A program made the translations under genes and the position numbers. Shown here piece by piece: positions 8,330-16,844 of a stretch of DNA of 64,000 nucleotides; position 1 is the stretch's first letter, and each line of letters starts with the position of its first letter. The notes beneath the pieces are model-generated. The model saw only the letters and a program-made list of their open reading frames with translations, ran no database searches and had not been told where the DNA came from. The stretch is taken from assembly GCF_003002055.1 (NCBI RefSeq), contig NZ_PVZF01000005.1, positions 1-64,000 on the forward strand, given 5' to 3'. The DNA is from Kineococcus rhizosphaerae. GTDB taxonomy: Bacteria > Actinomycetota > Actinomycetes > Actinomycetales > Kineococcaceae.

Positions 8330-9505
8330 GTGCGAGTGCACCACGCGCGCTGGGACCGCGCGCAGGGGTGGTCCACGCCGCTGCCGGTCGCGGACGGACC
8401 CCGCACGCTGGTCCTGGTGCTCGCCGGCCCGGCCGTGCCGGCCGCCGACGTGCCCGTCGACGACGTGCGGGCCGCCTACCCGACGTCCAGCGTCCTGGGC
8501 TGCTCCACCGCCGGTCTCGTCCTGGGTGAGGGGCTGCTGGACGAGGAGGTCCTCGTCGCCGTCCTCGTCTTCGAGCGCACGCGGCTGGTGCTCGAGCACA
8601 CCCCGCTGACGGCGGCCACCTCCGAGGAGGCCGGGGCCCGGCTGGGCGAGCGCCTGCTGCGGCACGGCCGCCCGGACCCCTCGGCCGACGGCGGCGACCT
8701 GGCCGCCGTCCTCGTCCTGTCCCAGGGCCGCGACGTCGTCGGCAACGCGGTGGCCGCGGGGCTGTCCCGCGGCACCGGCGGCACCGTCCCCGTCTTCGGC
8801 GGCATGAGCGCCGGGTTGCCCGTGCCCGGCGGGGCGCTGCCCCAGTGCTGGGTGCTGGTCGAGGGCCGCCCGCAGACCGGGGCCCTGACCGCGGTGGGCC
8901 TGTACGGCGACCGGGTCGGGCTCGGCGTGGGCACCGGCAGCGGCTGGGCCGACCTGGGCCCGCAGCGGCGGGTGACCCGCTCGGAGGGCGCCACGCTCCA
9001 CGAGCTGGACGGCCGGCCCGCGCTGGCCCTGTACGAGCGCTACCTCGGCGATGAGGCCCGCGGCCTGCCCGTGGCCGGTCTGCGGTTCCCGCTGGCCATC
9101 CGCCGGCCCGGCGAACCGGACACCCCCGTGGTGCGCTCGGTGCTGGGCGTCGACCACGCCGCCGACACCATCCTGCTCACCGGCGACGTGCCCCAGGGCT
9201 GCACCGCGCAGCTGCTGCACCAGGACTCCGAGGCGCTGGCCGACGCCGCCGAGGTCGCCGCTCGGGACGCCGTCGCCGCCGCCTCGGCCCCCGTCGGCCT
9301 GGCGCTGGTCGTCACGTGCCTGGGGCGGCGGCTGGCCCTGGGCTCGCGCACGGAGGACGAGCTGGAGTCGGTCGTGGCGGGGCTGCCCGCCGGGACCCCC
9401 GTCGTCGGGTTCTACACCTACGGCGAGCTCGCGCCGACGGCCGCGCGCTCGTGCGACCTGCACAACAAGACGCTCACCGTCGCCGTCCTCGGCGAGCGCG
9501 CGTGA
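8330..9505 (+). CDS. FIST sensor-domain protein
   Basis: A 391-residue protein with FIST_N (about residues 25-205; motif SSVLGCSTAGLVLGEG) and FIST_C (about 215-375; ends TPVVGFYTYGELAP). FIST is a cytoplasmic input domain thought to bind small ligands such as amino acids and is usually linked to diguanylate cyclases or chemoreceptors. Here the partner is a separate gene: its GTG overlaps this stop codon (GTGA), giving a coupled sensor-cyclase pair. The GTG start at 8330 has a strong GAGGAGGAA ribosome-binding site. Confidence 0.92.
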   Translation: MRVHHARWDRAQGWSTPLPVADGPRTLVLVLAGPAVPAADVPVDDVRAAYPTSSVLGCSTAGLVLGEGLLDEEVLVAVLVFERTRLVLEHTPLTAATSEEAGARLGERLLRHGRPDPSADGGDLAAVLVLSQGRDVVGNAVAAGLSRGTGGTVPVFGGMSAGLPVPGGALPQCWVLVEGRPQTGALTAVGLYGDRVGLGVGTGSGWADLGPQRRVTRSEGATLHELDGRPALALYERYLGDEARGLPVAGLRFPLAIRRPGEPDTPVVRSVLGVDHAADTILLTGDVPQGCTAQLLHQDSEALADAAEVAARDAVAAASAPVGLALVVTCLGRRLALGSRTEDELESVVAGLPAGTPVVGFYTYGELAPTAARSCDLHNKTLTVAVLGERA

Positions 9506-10383
9506 GCGCCGACGCGGGCCCCGCCGTGCACCGGGTCCTGGCCCGGCAGCTGCGCCGGCTGGGGCTGGACGCCTCGAGCGCACCGGACCCGCAGCAGTGG
9601 CGCACGCTGATCACCGGCGTCTCCGACGTCTACACCGAGCACGACCGGTCCCGGTACGTGCTGGAACGGGCCATGCGCATCTCCTCCGAGGAGATGAGCG
9701 AGCTGCACGCCGAGCTGCGCTCGCGCGCCCTGCGCGACGACATGACCGGCCTGGCCAACCGGGCCGGGCTGCTCGACGGTCTCGACGACCTGCTGGGGCG
9801 CGCCGCCGTGCGCGGTGCCCGGGTGGCCGTGTGCTTCGTCGACCTCGACGGGTTCAAGGCCGTCAACGACCGCTACGGCCACGGCGCCGGGGACGAGCTG
9901 ATCACCGCCGCCGCCGCGCGGCTGCGGGCGGGCTGCCGGTCGGCCGACCTCGTCGGGCGCCTGGGCGGGGACGAGTTCCTCACCGCCTCGACCTGCGCTC
10001 CCGCCGGACCCGGCGCGATCCCCGAGGCGCTGACCGTGGCCGAGCGCCTGACCGCGACGCTGGCCCGGCCGTTCCCGCTGAGCGCGGCGACCGTGACCGT
10101 CAGCGCCAGCCTCGGCCTGGTCCTGGGCCGTGCGGTGCGGCGCTCCGGTGAGGACTTCGTCCGGGCCGCCGACGACGCGATGTACGCGGCGAAGGCGGCA
10201 GGCAAAACCGGGTCCACCTCGTGGACCTGGACGCCTGAGCGGGCACCGGGACCGTCCCCGGCGGGTGCCCCCGGGAGGTCGCCCTCCGGGGGACCCGCGC
10301 TCAGGCCAGGATCCCCAGCCGGCGCAGCTCGACGGCGAGGTCGTGGGGGCTGCTCGCGGCGCCCTGCGCGTCCTCGAGGGTGA
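9502..10383 (+). CDS. diguanylate cyclase (GGDEF), apparent frameshift near the 3' end
   Basis: An N-terminal helical region of about 80 residues precedes a GGDEF domain (DDMTGLANRAGLLD, FVDLDGFKAVNDRYGHGAGDE, RLGGDEFLTA). The active site GGDEF and the inhibitory RxxD site (RSAD, five residues upstream) are intact, so it should make cyclic-di-GMP. GTG 9502 overlaps the FIST stop. At 10201-10207 the sequence has GGCAAAACC; one more A would give the usual domain end GKNRVHLVDLDA with a stop at 10236-10238. As read, the frame runs on through a strong hairpin and 83 bp into pilT, which argues for a one-base deletion or a sequencing error. Confidence 0.85.
   Translation: MSADAGPAVHRVLARQLRRLGLDASSAPDPQQWRTLITGVSDVYTEHDRSRYVLERAMRISSEEMSELHAELRSRALRDDMTGLANRAGLLDGLDDLLGRAAVRGARVAVCFVDLDGFKAVNDRYGHGAGDELITAAAARLRAGCRSADLVGRLGGDEFLTASTCAPAGPGAIPEALTVAERLTATLARPFPLSAATVTVSASLGLVLGRAVRRSGEDFVRAADDAMYAAKAAGKTGSTSWTWTPERAPGPSPAGAPGRSPSGGPALRPGSPAGAARRRGRGGCSRRPARPRG
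10261..10298. terminator. bidirectional terminator between the diguanylate cyclase and pilT genes
   Basis: A nested hairpin: outer arms GCGGGT and ACCCGC, inner arms CCCCCGGGAGG and CCTCCGGGGG with one bulge. It lies between the expected cyclase stop (10238) and the pilT stop (10301). Confidence 0.65.
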
Positions 10384-11479
10384 CGATGCCGTCGCGGACC
10401 AGCGCCACGAGGTGCTGGTCGAACGTCTGCATCTGGTAGTACTGCCCCTCCTTGATGAGGTCGGTGATGAGGTTCGTCTTGTCGGGGTCGGCGATCGCGT
10501 CGGCGACGCGCCCGGTGTTGACGCAGATCTCCATCACGACGCACCGCCCCGCCCCGTCGGCGCGGGGCACCAGGCGCTGGCAGACGATGCCGCGCAGCGA
10601 CCCGGCCAGGGCCAGGCGGACCTGCTTCTGCTCGTGCGGGGGGAAGAAGTCGATGATGCGCGAGATCGTCTCGGCCGCGTCGATGGTGTGCAGGGTCGAC
10701 ATGACGAAGTGCCCGGTCTCGGCGGCCGACAGGGCGGCCTTGACGGTCTCCTGGTCGCGCATCTCCCCGACGAGGATGACGTCGGGGTCCTGGCGCATGG
10801 CGGCCCGCAGCGCGGTGGTGAAGTCGGCGGTGTCGAGGCGGACCTCGCGCTGGCTGATCATGGAGCGGTTGTCGGTGTGCAGGACCTCGATGGGGTCCTC
10901 GATGGTCACGATGTGCGACTCGCGGACCGTGTTGATGTGGTCGATCATCCCCGCCAGGGTCGTCGTCTTGCCCGAGCCGGTGGGGCCGGTGACGAGCAGC
11001 AGCCCGCGGTGCTCGAGCGCGAGCTGCTCGATGACCGGCGGGACGCCGAGCCCGGCCAGCGGGACGGCCTGGGCCGCGACCCGGCGCAGGACGAGCCCCA
11101 CGGAACCGCGCTGGCGGAAGGCGTTGACGCGGAAGCGGCCCGCCCCGGCGGGCAGGCTGTAGGCGAAGTCGGCCTCGTGGGTGCGGGCGAACTCCTCCAC
11201 GAGGTCGTCGCGCAGGATCTCCTCGAGCATCCGCTCGGTGACCTCGGCGGTGAGCGCGGGCGCCTGCAGCGAGCGCAGCCGGCCGTCGATCCGGATGCGC
11301 GGGGGCGAGCCGGCCTTGCAGTGCAGGTCCGAGCCCCGCAGGTCGACCAGCGCACGCAGGTAGGGGGTGATCAGCGGTTCGGCCGGCACGGCCCGGTGCC
11401 CGGCGCCGGCGTGTCCCTCGGTCCCCTGCGTGATCGTCACCCGTGCGGCATCGGACGCCCGGGGCGCGACCTTGAGCAC
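10301..11479 (-). CDS. pilT: PilT-type retraction ATPase
   Basis: A 392-residue hexameric ATPase that would depolymerise type IV pili at the inner face of the membrane. It has the PilT N-terminal domain (GSDLHCKAGSPPRIRIDGRL), Walker A GPTGSGKTTT, the Asp box TIEDPIEVLH, Walker B DPDVILVGEMRD and the His box MSTLHT. The C-terminus shows the retraction motif region AGSLRGIVCQRLVP. The GTG start is preceded closely by a GGGGTGAGGG ribosome-binding site. No other pilus gene lies in the window. Confidence 0.95.
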   Translation of the reverse strand: MLKVAPRASDAARVTITQGTEGHAGAGHRAVPAEPLITPYLRALVDLRGSDLHCKAGSPPRIRIDGRLRSLQAPALTAEVTERMLEEILRDDLVEEFARTHEADFAYSLPAGAGRFRVNAFRQRGSVGLVLRRVAAQAVPLAGLGVPPVIEQLALEHRGLLLVTGPTGSGKTTTLAGMIDHINTVRESHIVTIEDPIEVLHTDNRSMISQREVRLDTADFTTALRAAMRQDPDVILVGEMRDQETVKAALSAAETGHFVMSTLHTIDAAETISRIIDFFPPHEQKQVRLALAGSLRGIVCQRLVPRADGAGRCVVMEICVNTGRVADAIADPDKTNLITDLIKEGQYYQMQTFDQHLVALVRDGIVTLEDAQGAASSPHDLAVELRRLGILA

Positions 11480-11536
11480 CCCTCACCCCGTGGGACGATG
11501 GTCGACGGAGATTCACCCACCACCGAGGAGGACACC

Positions 11537-11611
11537 ATGAGCAAGCGAGGCCGCAAGCGCCGCTCGCGCAAGGGCAACGGCGCCAACCACGGCAAGCGCC
11601 CCAACGCCTGA
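11537..11611 (+). CDS. 50S ribosomal protein bL37
   Basis: A 24-residue, extremely basic protein (starts MSKRGRKRRSRKGN, ends ANHGKRPNA) that matches the actinobacterial ribosomal protein bL37 described in mycobacterial ribosomes. The ATG has a perfect GAGGAGG ribosome-binding site 5 nt upstream and a strong terminator follows. Easily missed because of its size. Placement beside sigR/rsrA is common in actinobacteria. Confidence 0.9.
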   Translation: MSKRGRKRRSRKGNGANHGKRPNA

Positions 11612-11629
11612 GCGAGCGCTCACGACGAA

Positions 11630-11658
11630 GGCCCCGGATCCTCGACGGATCCGGGGCC
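11630..11658. terminator. bidirectional terminator between bL37 and rsrA
   Basis: A perfect 12-bp stem (GGCCCCGGATCC with GGATCCGGGGCC) and a 5-nt loop, between two convergent genes. Confidence 0.85.
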
Positions 11659-11673
11659 TCGTTCGTGCCGGGC

Positions 11674-11943
11674 TCAGCGGGCGGTGCCGACGCCGACCTC
11701 GGTGATGGACACGAGGATGCGCGCCCGCAGGGTCTGCGGGGCCTCCTCGCACGGGCAGCCGTCGCGGATGACCCGCTTCAGCTTCTCGTCCTCGGCCAGC
11801 TGCTCCAGGCAGCTGGCGCACTCCTCCAGGTGCGCGCGCAACTGCTCGCAGTCCAGGTCGGGCATCTCCCCGTCCAGGTACTCGAACGCACGGTCCAGGA
11901 CCTCGTGGCAGTGCTTGGCCCCGTGGGCACCGGTCCCGCTCAC
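11674..11943 (-). CDS. rsrA: zinc anti-sigma factor RsrA
   Basis: An 89-residue ZAS-family anti-sigma factor. It carries the zinc motif H38-x3-C42-x2-C45 (HLEECASC) and the upstream Cys12 (KHCHEVLD), the set that binds zinc and forms disulfides on oxidation. Reduced RsrA holds SigR inactive; oxidation releases it. Late cysteines (GCPCEE) are also family-typical. The GTG overlaps the sigR stop (GTGA), giving matched synthesis of the pair. Confidence 0.95.
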   Translation of the reverse strand: MSGTGAHGAKHCHEVLDRAFEYLDGEMPDLDCEQLRAHLEECASCLEQLAEDEKLKRVIRDGCPCEEAPQTLRARILVSITEVGVGTAR

Positions 11944-12572
11944 GACGCACTCTCCTTCTGGGTCGCACCCGAGACGCCGCGGTCGACGGCGTAGTCGCGC
12001 AGGAGCTCGCGCAGCTGACGACGACCACGGTGCAGCCGGGACATCACGGTCCCGATCGGCGTGCCCATGATCTCGGCGATCTCCTTGTAGGCGAACCCCT
12101 CGACGTCGGCCAGGTAGACCGCCAGCCGGAAGTCCTCCGGGACCTGCTGCAGCGCCCGCTTCACGTCGGAGTCGGGCATGTGGTCCAGCGCCTCGGTCTC
12201 GGCCGAACGCAGACCGGTGGAGGAGTGCGCCTCGGCCCGCGCCAGCTGCCAGTCCTCGATCTCGTCGGAGTGCGACTGCTGGGGTTCGCGCTGCTTCTTG
12301 CGGTACGTGTTGATGTACGTGTTCGTCAGGATCCGGTACAGCCACGCCTTGAGGTTGGTCCCCGGGGTGAACTGGTGGAACGCGGCGTACGCCTTCGCGA
12401 ACGCGTCCTGGACGAGGTCCTCGGCGTCGGCGGGGTTGCGGGTCATGCGCAGGGCGGCGGAGTACAGCTGGTCCAGGAACGGCAGCGCGTCGCGCTCGAA
12501 GCGCGCGGCCCGCTGGTCCGCGGTCTCCTCGGCCGACGTCGCGTCGGCGACCTGCTCGGTCTTCTCGGTCAT
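11940..12572 (-). CDS. sigR: RNA polymerase sigma factor SigR (thiol-oxidative stress)
   Basis: A 210-residue group IV sigma factor. Region 2 is seen in [17 protein letters not shown] and region 4 in [28 protein letters not shown]. It recognises GGAAT-N18/19-GTT promoters of thiol-stress genes in Streptomyces and mycobacteria (SigH). I took ATG 12572 as the basal start. An in-frame ATG at 12743 would give a protein with a 57-residue N-terminal extension, and a perfect SigR promoter sits where it would start mRNA at or next to that ATG. Coupled to rsrA. Confidence 0.96.
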   Translation of the reverse strand: MTEKTEQVADATSAEETADQRAARFERDALPFLDQLYSAALRMTRNPADAEDLVQDAFAKAYAAFHQFTPGTNLKAWLYRILTNTYINTYRKKQREPQQSHSDEIEDWQLARAEAHSSTGLRSAETEALDHMPDSDVKRALQQVPEDFRLAVYLADVEGFAYKEIAEIMGTPIGTVMSRLHRGRRQLRELLRDYAVDRGVSGATQKESAS

Positions 12573-12752
12573 CGCGCCCGAGCCTAGGCCCTGGGTGGGG
12601 GCGGCGCTCACGCGCGGACCCCGTCCGTCCCGCCGACCGGGTGGGCCGGCCGTCCCCCGGCGGTGCGGGGAACGCGGCTCGACCCGGCGCGCGGGCTCGC
12701 GAACGGGCTCACGTACTGGTTCGAGGAGTGGAGCGGACGGCATGCCCGGGAC

Positions 12753-12778
12753 AACGCAGCACCCGGCGCGACCATTCC
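12753..12778 (-). promoter_or_regulatory. SigR-dependent autoregulatory promoter
   Basis: On the minus strand: GGAAT (12778-12774), exactly 18 nt, then GTT (12755-12753), the SigR/SigH consensus with no mismatch. The predicted transcription start falls at about 12743-12746, on or beside the upstream in-frame ATG, so the induced mRNA would be leaderless and encode the longer SigR isoform. Confidence 0.85.
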
Positions 12779-12779
12779 G

Positions 12780-13592
12780 TCACGCGCCCAGCAGCTCCCC
12801 CGTGCGCAGGTCGACGACCCCCTCGAGGTCGGCCGGGGGCACGGGGTCCAGCAGGTCGGCGCCGTGGTTGCGCACGTTGCCGACGGCACGGGAGACGGGG
12901 TGGGCCTCCAGCGCGCCGCCGGCGAAGAGGTCGCGCGGCACGGCCTGCAGCAGGGACGACACGTCGTCGGCGTCGTCGAGGGAGGGATCCAGCCAGGGGT
13001 CGCGCAGGTCGCGCGGGACCACCAGGGGCATCCGCTCGTGCAGCCGGTCCAGGCCCGGCTCGGCGGCCGTCGTCACGACCGCGAAGGACACCAGCCAGCG
13101 CGAGGGGTCCTCGGGGGCCTTGGACTCGTCCTTCCAGAACTCGTAGACGCCGGCCAGCGACAGGACGGACCCGTCGGCGGCGGCGACGGCGAACGGCTGC
13201 TTGCGGGGCTTGCCGCCCTCGGTGGCGCTGGGGCTGGTCTGCCACTCGTACCAGGCGTCGACGGGCACCAGGCACCGGCGGGCGAGCGCGGCCTTGGCGA
13301 AGGCGGGCTTGGACAGCAGGGACTCCACGCGGGCGTTGACCATCCGCGCCGCCCCCGAGGCGTCCTTGGACCAGCTGGGGACCAGACCCCAGCGCAGCGC
13401 GCGCAGGGAGCGCGTGGGCGGGGCGTCGGGCTCGTCCTTGCGGAAGCGCTCCAGGACCACCGGCGGGGTCGTCGTGGGCGCGACGTTGGTGGAGCGCGTG
13501 ACGGCGTCGTCGGCACCGATGGTGTTGTCGTCGACCTCGAACTCCTCCACGAGGTCGTCGAGCTCCCGACGCAGGGCGTAGCGACCGCACAT
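12780..13592 (-). CDS. SOS response-associated peptidase-family protein (YedK/HMCES)
   Basis: A 270-residue SRAP-domain protein that crosslinks to and shields abasic sites in single-stranded DNA. Cys2 is the catalytic residue (MCGRYALR), exposed after Met removal. Other conserved parts are [42 protein letters not shown] and the His of HERMPLVVP. Length is normal for the family. The stop codon lies 2 bp from the SigR promoter. Confidence 0.95.
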   Translation of the reverse strand: MCGRYALRRELDDLVEEFEVDDNTIGADDAVTRSTNVAPTTTPPVVLERFRKDEPDAPPTRSLRALRWGLVPSWSKDASGAARMVNARVESLLSKPAFAKAALARRCLVPVDAWYEWQTSPSATEGGKPRKQPFAVAAADGSVLSLAGVYEFWKDESKAPEDPSRWLVSFAVVTTAAEPGLDRLHERMPLVVPRDLRDPWLDPSLDDADDVSSLLQAVPRDLFAGGALEAHPVSRAVGNVRNHGADLLDPVPPADLEGVVDLRTGELLGA

Positions 13593-13667
13593 GGGGCCCA
13601 CCCTGCCACCCGGGTCCGACACGGGCCCCCGTTCGCGGTGATCACGCGGGTGCGGTAGGCAATGCCC

Positions 13668-14198
13668 ATGACTGTGGTGCGACGACTGGCCCGCCCGATG
13701 CTCGCGGCGATCTTCATCAAGAACGGGATCGACCAGGTCCGGCACGCCGGCGACCTCGCCCCCTCGGCCGAACCGCTGGCGCACCGCGCGGCGGGCGTCC
13801 TGCGCCTGCCGGACGACCCGGTCCTGCTCGTGCGCCTCAACGGGGCCGTCACGGTCGGGGCCGGGGTGCTCTTCGCGCTCGGCAAGGCCCCGCGGCTGGC
13901 CGCGACGGTCCTGGCCGTCACGGCCGCGCCGAGCGTGGTCGTGAACCACCCGTTCTGGTCCGAGAAGGACTCCACCGTGCGCGCCGAGGTCCTGGGCGAC
14001 TTCCTCGCCGACGTGGGCCTGCTCGGCGCGGCCCTGCTCGCCGCCGCCGACACCGCCGGCAAGCCCGGCGCGCTGTGGCGGGGCAAGCGCGCGGGCCGCG
14101 ACGCGCAGCGGCTGGCGAAGCTGGCGGCGCGCGAGGCCCTGCACGCCGCCGAGCTCGGCAAGAAGGACGTCCAGCTCGCGGCCGCCAAGCTGGGCTGA
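13668..14198 (+). CDS. DoxX family membrane protein
   Basis: A 176-residue protein with four hydrophobic segments (first, [20 protein letters not shown]; others around [17 protein letters not shown] and [16 protein letters not shown]) and a charged cytoplasmic tail of about 50 residues rich in Lys, Arg and Ala. It is a DoxX-like protein; some relatives work with SOD and rhodanese-type proteins in oxidant defence, but function here is unknown. Two ATGs lie in frame (13662 and 13668); the GTAGG 8 nt before the second favours it. Confidence 0.85.
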   Translation: MTVVRRLARPMLAAIFIKNGIDQVRHAGDLAPSAEPLAHRAAGVLRLPDDPVLLVRLNGAVTVGAGVLFALGKAPRLAATVLAVTAAPSVVVNHPFWSEKDSTVRAEVLGDFLADVGLLGAALLAAADTAGKPGALWRGKRAGRDAQRLAKLAAREALHAAELGKKDVQLAAAKLG

Positions 14199-14263
14199 GC
14201 GGCGGCCGGGGCCGGGCGGTCCGTGCTCGCCAGCTGTCCGGGGCGGCTGCGAGGATGCCTCCC

Positions 14264-15616
14264 GTGACCCCGAACGATCCGCCCAGCAGACCCTCGAGCC
14301 CGGCGCCCGCACCCGACGAGCTGTGGGCCGCGCCGACCGCGGCCGGTCCCCTCGACGCGGTGGTCCCGGTGCCGGGCTCGAAGTCGCTGACGAACCGCTA
14401 CCTGGTGGTCGCGGCGCTGGCCGAACGCCCCTCCCTGCTGCGCGCGCCGCTGGCCTCGCGCGACACCCTGCTCATGGCCGACGCGCTGCGCCAGCTCGGC
14501 GCCGACGTCGTCGAGGGCGGCCACGCGGCCGAGGGCGTGGGCCCGCACGACTGGGTCGTGCGCCCGGGGCCGGTCACGGGCGGGTCCCGCATCGACTGCG
14601 GCCTCGCCGGGACCGTCATGCGCTTCCTGCCGCCGGTGGCCGCCCTGGCCGACTCCCCCGTCGAGTTCGACGGCGACGACCGGGCCCGCGAGCGCCCCAT
14701 GGGCGCCGTCCTGGACGCGGTCCGGCAGCTGGGCGCGGTCGTCGAGGACGGCGGCCGCGGCCTGATGCCATTCAGCGTCCAGGGCCCGGCCGGCGGCCTG
14801 CGCGGGGGGACGGTCCGCATCGACGCCTCGGCTTCCAGCCAGTTCGTCTCCGCGCTGCTGCTGGTGGGCGCCCGCACGCGCGAGGGGCTCGAGGTCGTCC
14901 ACGACGGCCCGCCCGTCCCGAGCCTGCCGCACATCCGGATGACGGTCGAGGTGCTGCGCGACGCCGGGGTCCTGGTGGACGACTCCGTCCCGGGCCGCTG
15001 GCTCGTCGAGGCCGGGGAGATCAACCCCCTGGACGTCCAGGTCGAGCCGGACCTGTCCAACGCCGGGCCGTTCCTGGCGGCGGCGGCCGTGGCCGGCGGC
15101 CGGGTCCGCGTCCCGGGCTGGCCGCAGTCGACGACCCAGGCCGGCGACGTCCTGCGCGACGTCCTGGACCAGATGGGCGCCGAGGTGTCGCTGGACCGCG
15201 ACGGCCTGCTCGTGGAGGGCACCGGCGAGCTGTACGGCGTCGACCTGGACCTGCACGAGGCCGGCGAGCTCGCCCCCGTCGTCACGGCGCTCGCGGCGCT
15301 GGCCTCCTCCCCCAGCCGGCTGCGCGGCATCGCCCACCTGCGCGGGCACGAGACCGACCGCCTCAAGGCCCTGGTGACCGAGGTCAACAGCCTCGGCGGC
15401 GACGCCGAGGAGACCCGCGACGGCCTGCTGGTGCACCCGAAGCCGTTGCACGGCGGGGTCTTCCGCAGCTACGCCGACCACCGGATGGCCACCGCGGGGG
15501 CCCTCGTGGGCCTGCGCGTCGAGGGCGTCCTGGTCGAGGACATCGCCACCACCCGCAAGACGCTGCCCGACTTCCCCGGGATGTGGGCGTCGATGCTGGC
15601 CGGAGTCGGCGCCTGA
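14264..15616 (+). CDS. aroA: 3-phosphoshikimate 1-carboxyvinyltransferase (EPSP synthase)
   Basis: A 450-residue enzyme of the shikimate pathway that joins PEP to shikimate 3-phosphate. Conserved segments are present in order: [15 protein letters not shown] (substrate Lys), [67 protein letters not shown] and [15 protein letters not shown] chose GTG 14264, which has GAGGA 8 nt upstream; ATG 14255 would add three residues. The downstream rsgA gene overlaps or abuts the stop. Confidence 0.96.
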   Translation: MTPNDPPSRPSSPAPAPDELWAAPTAAGPLDAVVPVPGSKSLTNRYLVVAALAERPSLLRAPLASRDTLLMADALRQLGADVVEGGHAAEGVGPHDWVVRPGPVTGGSRIDCGLAGTVMRFLPPVAALADSPVEFDGDDRARERPMGAVLDAVRQLGAVVEDGGRGLMPFSVQGPAGGLRGGTVRIDASASSQFVSALLLVGARTREGLEVVHDGPPVPSLPHIRMTVEVLRDAGVLVDDSVPGRWLVEAGEINPLDVQVEPDLSNAGPFLAAAAVAGGRVRVPGWPQSTTQAGDVLRDVLDQMGAEVSLDRDGLLVEGTGELYGVDLDLHEAGELAPVVTALAALASSPSRLRGIAHLRGHETDRLKALVTEVNSLGGDAEETRDGLLVHPKPLHGGVFRSYADHRMATAGALVGLRVEGVLVEDIATTRKTLPDFPGMWASMLAGVGA

Positions 15617-16752
15617 GCCCGCGGCAGCGGGGGCCGCTGGGCCGCTTCGACGAGGACGACGTCCGGGTCCGCCCCAACCGGCGGGGTTCGCGGCCGCGCA
15701 CGAAGGACCGCCCTGCCCACGCCGACGCCGTCGACGCCTTCGTCGTGGCCGTCGACCGCGGCCGCTCGACGTGCCTGGTCGGCGAGGGCAGCGCCGAGCA
15801 GCGCGTCGTGACGGCCATGCGGGCGCGGGAGCTGGGGCGCACGGGGGTCGTCGTGGGCGACCGGGTGGGGCTGGTCGGGGACACCTCCGGCACGACGGAC
15901 ACGCTGGCGCGGATCGTGCGCATCGACGAGCGGCGCACGAAGCTGCGCCGCTCGGCGGACGACACCGACCCGATCGAGCGGGTCGTGGTGGCCAACGCGG
16001 ACCTGCTGGTCGTGGTGACCGCGGTGGCGAACCCCGAACCGCGCTCGCGCCTCGTCGACCGCTGCCTCGTGGCGGCCTACGACGCCGGGATGACGCCGCT
16101 GCTGTGCCTGACCAAGGGCGACCTGCGCCCCGCCGAGGAGGTGCTGACGACCTGGGCGCCGCTGGGGCTGGAGGCCGTCGTGACCTCGCGCGGGCCCGGG
16201 GGGCTGCTCGGCCTGGACGCGGTGCGCGAGCGGCTGGCGGGCCGCACGAGCGTGCTGGTGGGGCACTCCGGCGTGGGCAAGTCGACGCTGGTCAACGCCC
16301 TGGTGCCGGACGCGGAGCGGGCCACCGGGCACGTGAACGCCGTGACGGGCCGGGGCCGTCACACGTCGTCGGCGTCGTCGGCGCTGGCGCTGCCCGGCGG
16401 CGGGTGGGTGATCGACACCCCGGGCGTGCGCTCCTTCGGGTTGGCGCACGTGGACCCGGAGTCGGTGCTGCGGGCCTTCCCCGACCTGCTGCCCGGCGAG
16501 GAGGACTGCCCGCGCGGGTGCACGCACGTCGAGCCCGACTGCGGGCTCGACGGGTGGGTGGCCGCGGGCCGGGCCGGGGCCGCGGGCCCGGTCCGGCTGG
16601 CCTCGTTCCGCCGGCTGCTGGCGGCGCGGCGCGGCACCCTCGACGACCGCGGCGAGGACCGGGCAGATGACCGCGGCGAGGACCGCGGCGAGGACCGGGC
16701 AGACGACCGGGGCGAGGACCGGACCCCGCAGGAGGGCCGGGAGCCGGAGTGA
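15583..16752 (+). CDS. rsgA: ribosome small-subunit GTPase RsgA
   Basis: A circularly permuted GTPase that checks 30S maturation. Motifs occur in permuted order: LTKGDL (G4), GHSGVGKST (G1), DTPGVRSFG (G3), then a zinc site [13 protein letters not shown]. The N-terminus [12 protein letters not shown] is the actinobacterial form. The start is uncertain: GTG 15583 overlaps aroA by 34 nt, while a CTG at 15613 overlaps the aroA stop (CTGA) and has GGAG 7 nt upstream, better placed for translation. The last 35 or so residues are a repetitive Asp-Arg-Gly-Glu tail. Confidence 0.93.
   Translation: MGVDAGRSRRLSPRQRGPLGRFDEDDVRVRPNRRGSRPRTKDRPAHADAVDAFVVAVDRGRSTCLVGEGSAEQRVVTAMRARELGRTGVVVGDRVGLVGDTSGTTDTLARIVRIDERRTKLRRSADDTDPIERVVVANADLLVVVTAVANPEPRSRLVDRCLVAAYDAGMTPLLCLTKGDLRPAEEVLTTWAPLGLEAVVTSRGPGGLLGLDAVRERLAGRTSVLVGHSGVGKSTLVNALVPDAERATGHVNAVTGRGRHTSSASSALALPGGGWVIDTPGVRSFGLAHVDPESVLRAFPDLLPGEEDCPRGCTHVEPDCGLDGWVAAGRAGAAGPVRLASFRRLLAARRGTLDDRGEDRADDRGEDRGEDRADDRGEDRTPQEGREPE
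16642..16722 (+). repeat. tandem repeats coding the charged tail of RsgA
   Basis: Degenerate 9-15-bp units around GACCGCGGCGAGGACCGG, encoding repeated DDRGEDR and ADDRGEDR. The tail follows the last conserved RsgA segment and looks disordered. Confidence 0.75.
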
Positions 16753-16789
16753 CGCCCGTCGTTCTCCGGATGCGCACTCGTCGTTGATC

Positions 16790-16815
16790 ACCGATGCCCT
16801 AGGGTGACCATCGGT
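16790..16815 (+). promoter_or_regulatory. -10 box flanked by an inverted repeat, before the kinase-GGDEF gene
   Basis: ACCGATG, 12 nt, CATCGGT: perfect 7-bp arms that bracket TAGGGT (16800-16805), a good -10 box 39 nt before the ATG. A protein bound here would block the promoter, so it is a candidate operator. Confidence 0.5.
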
Positions 16816-16844
16816 TCCGGTCGACGACGAGGAAACGGCTTCTC

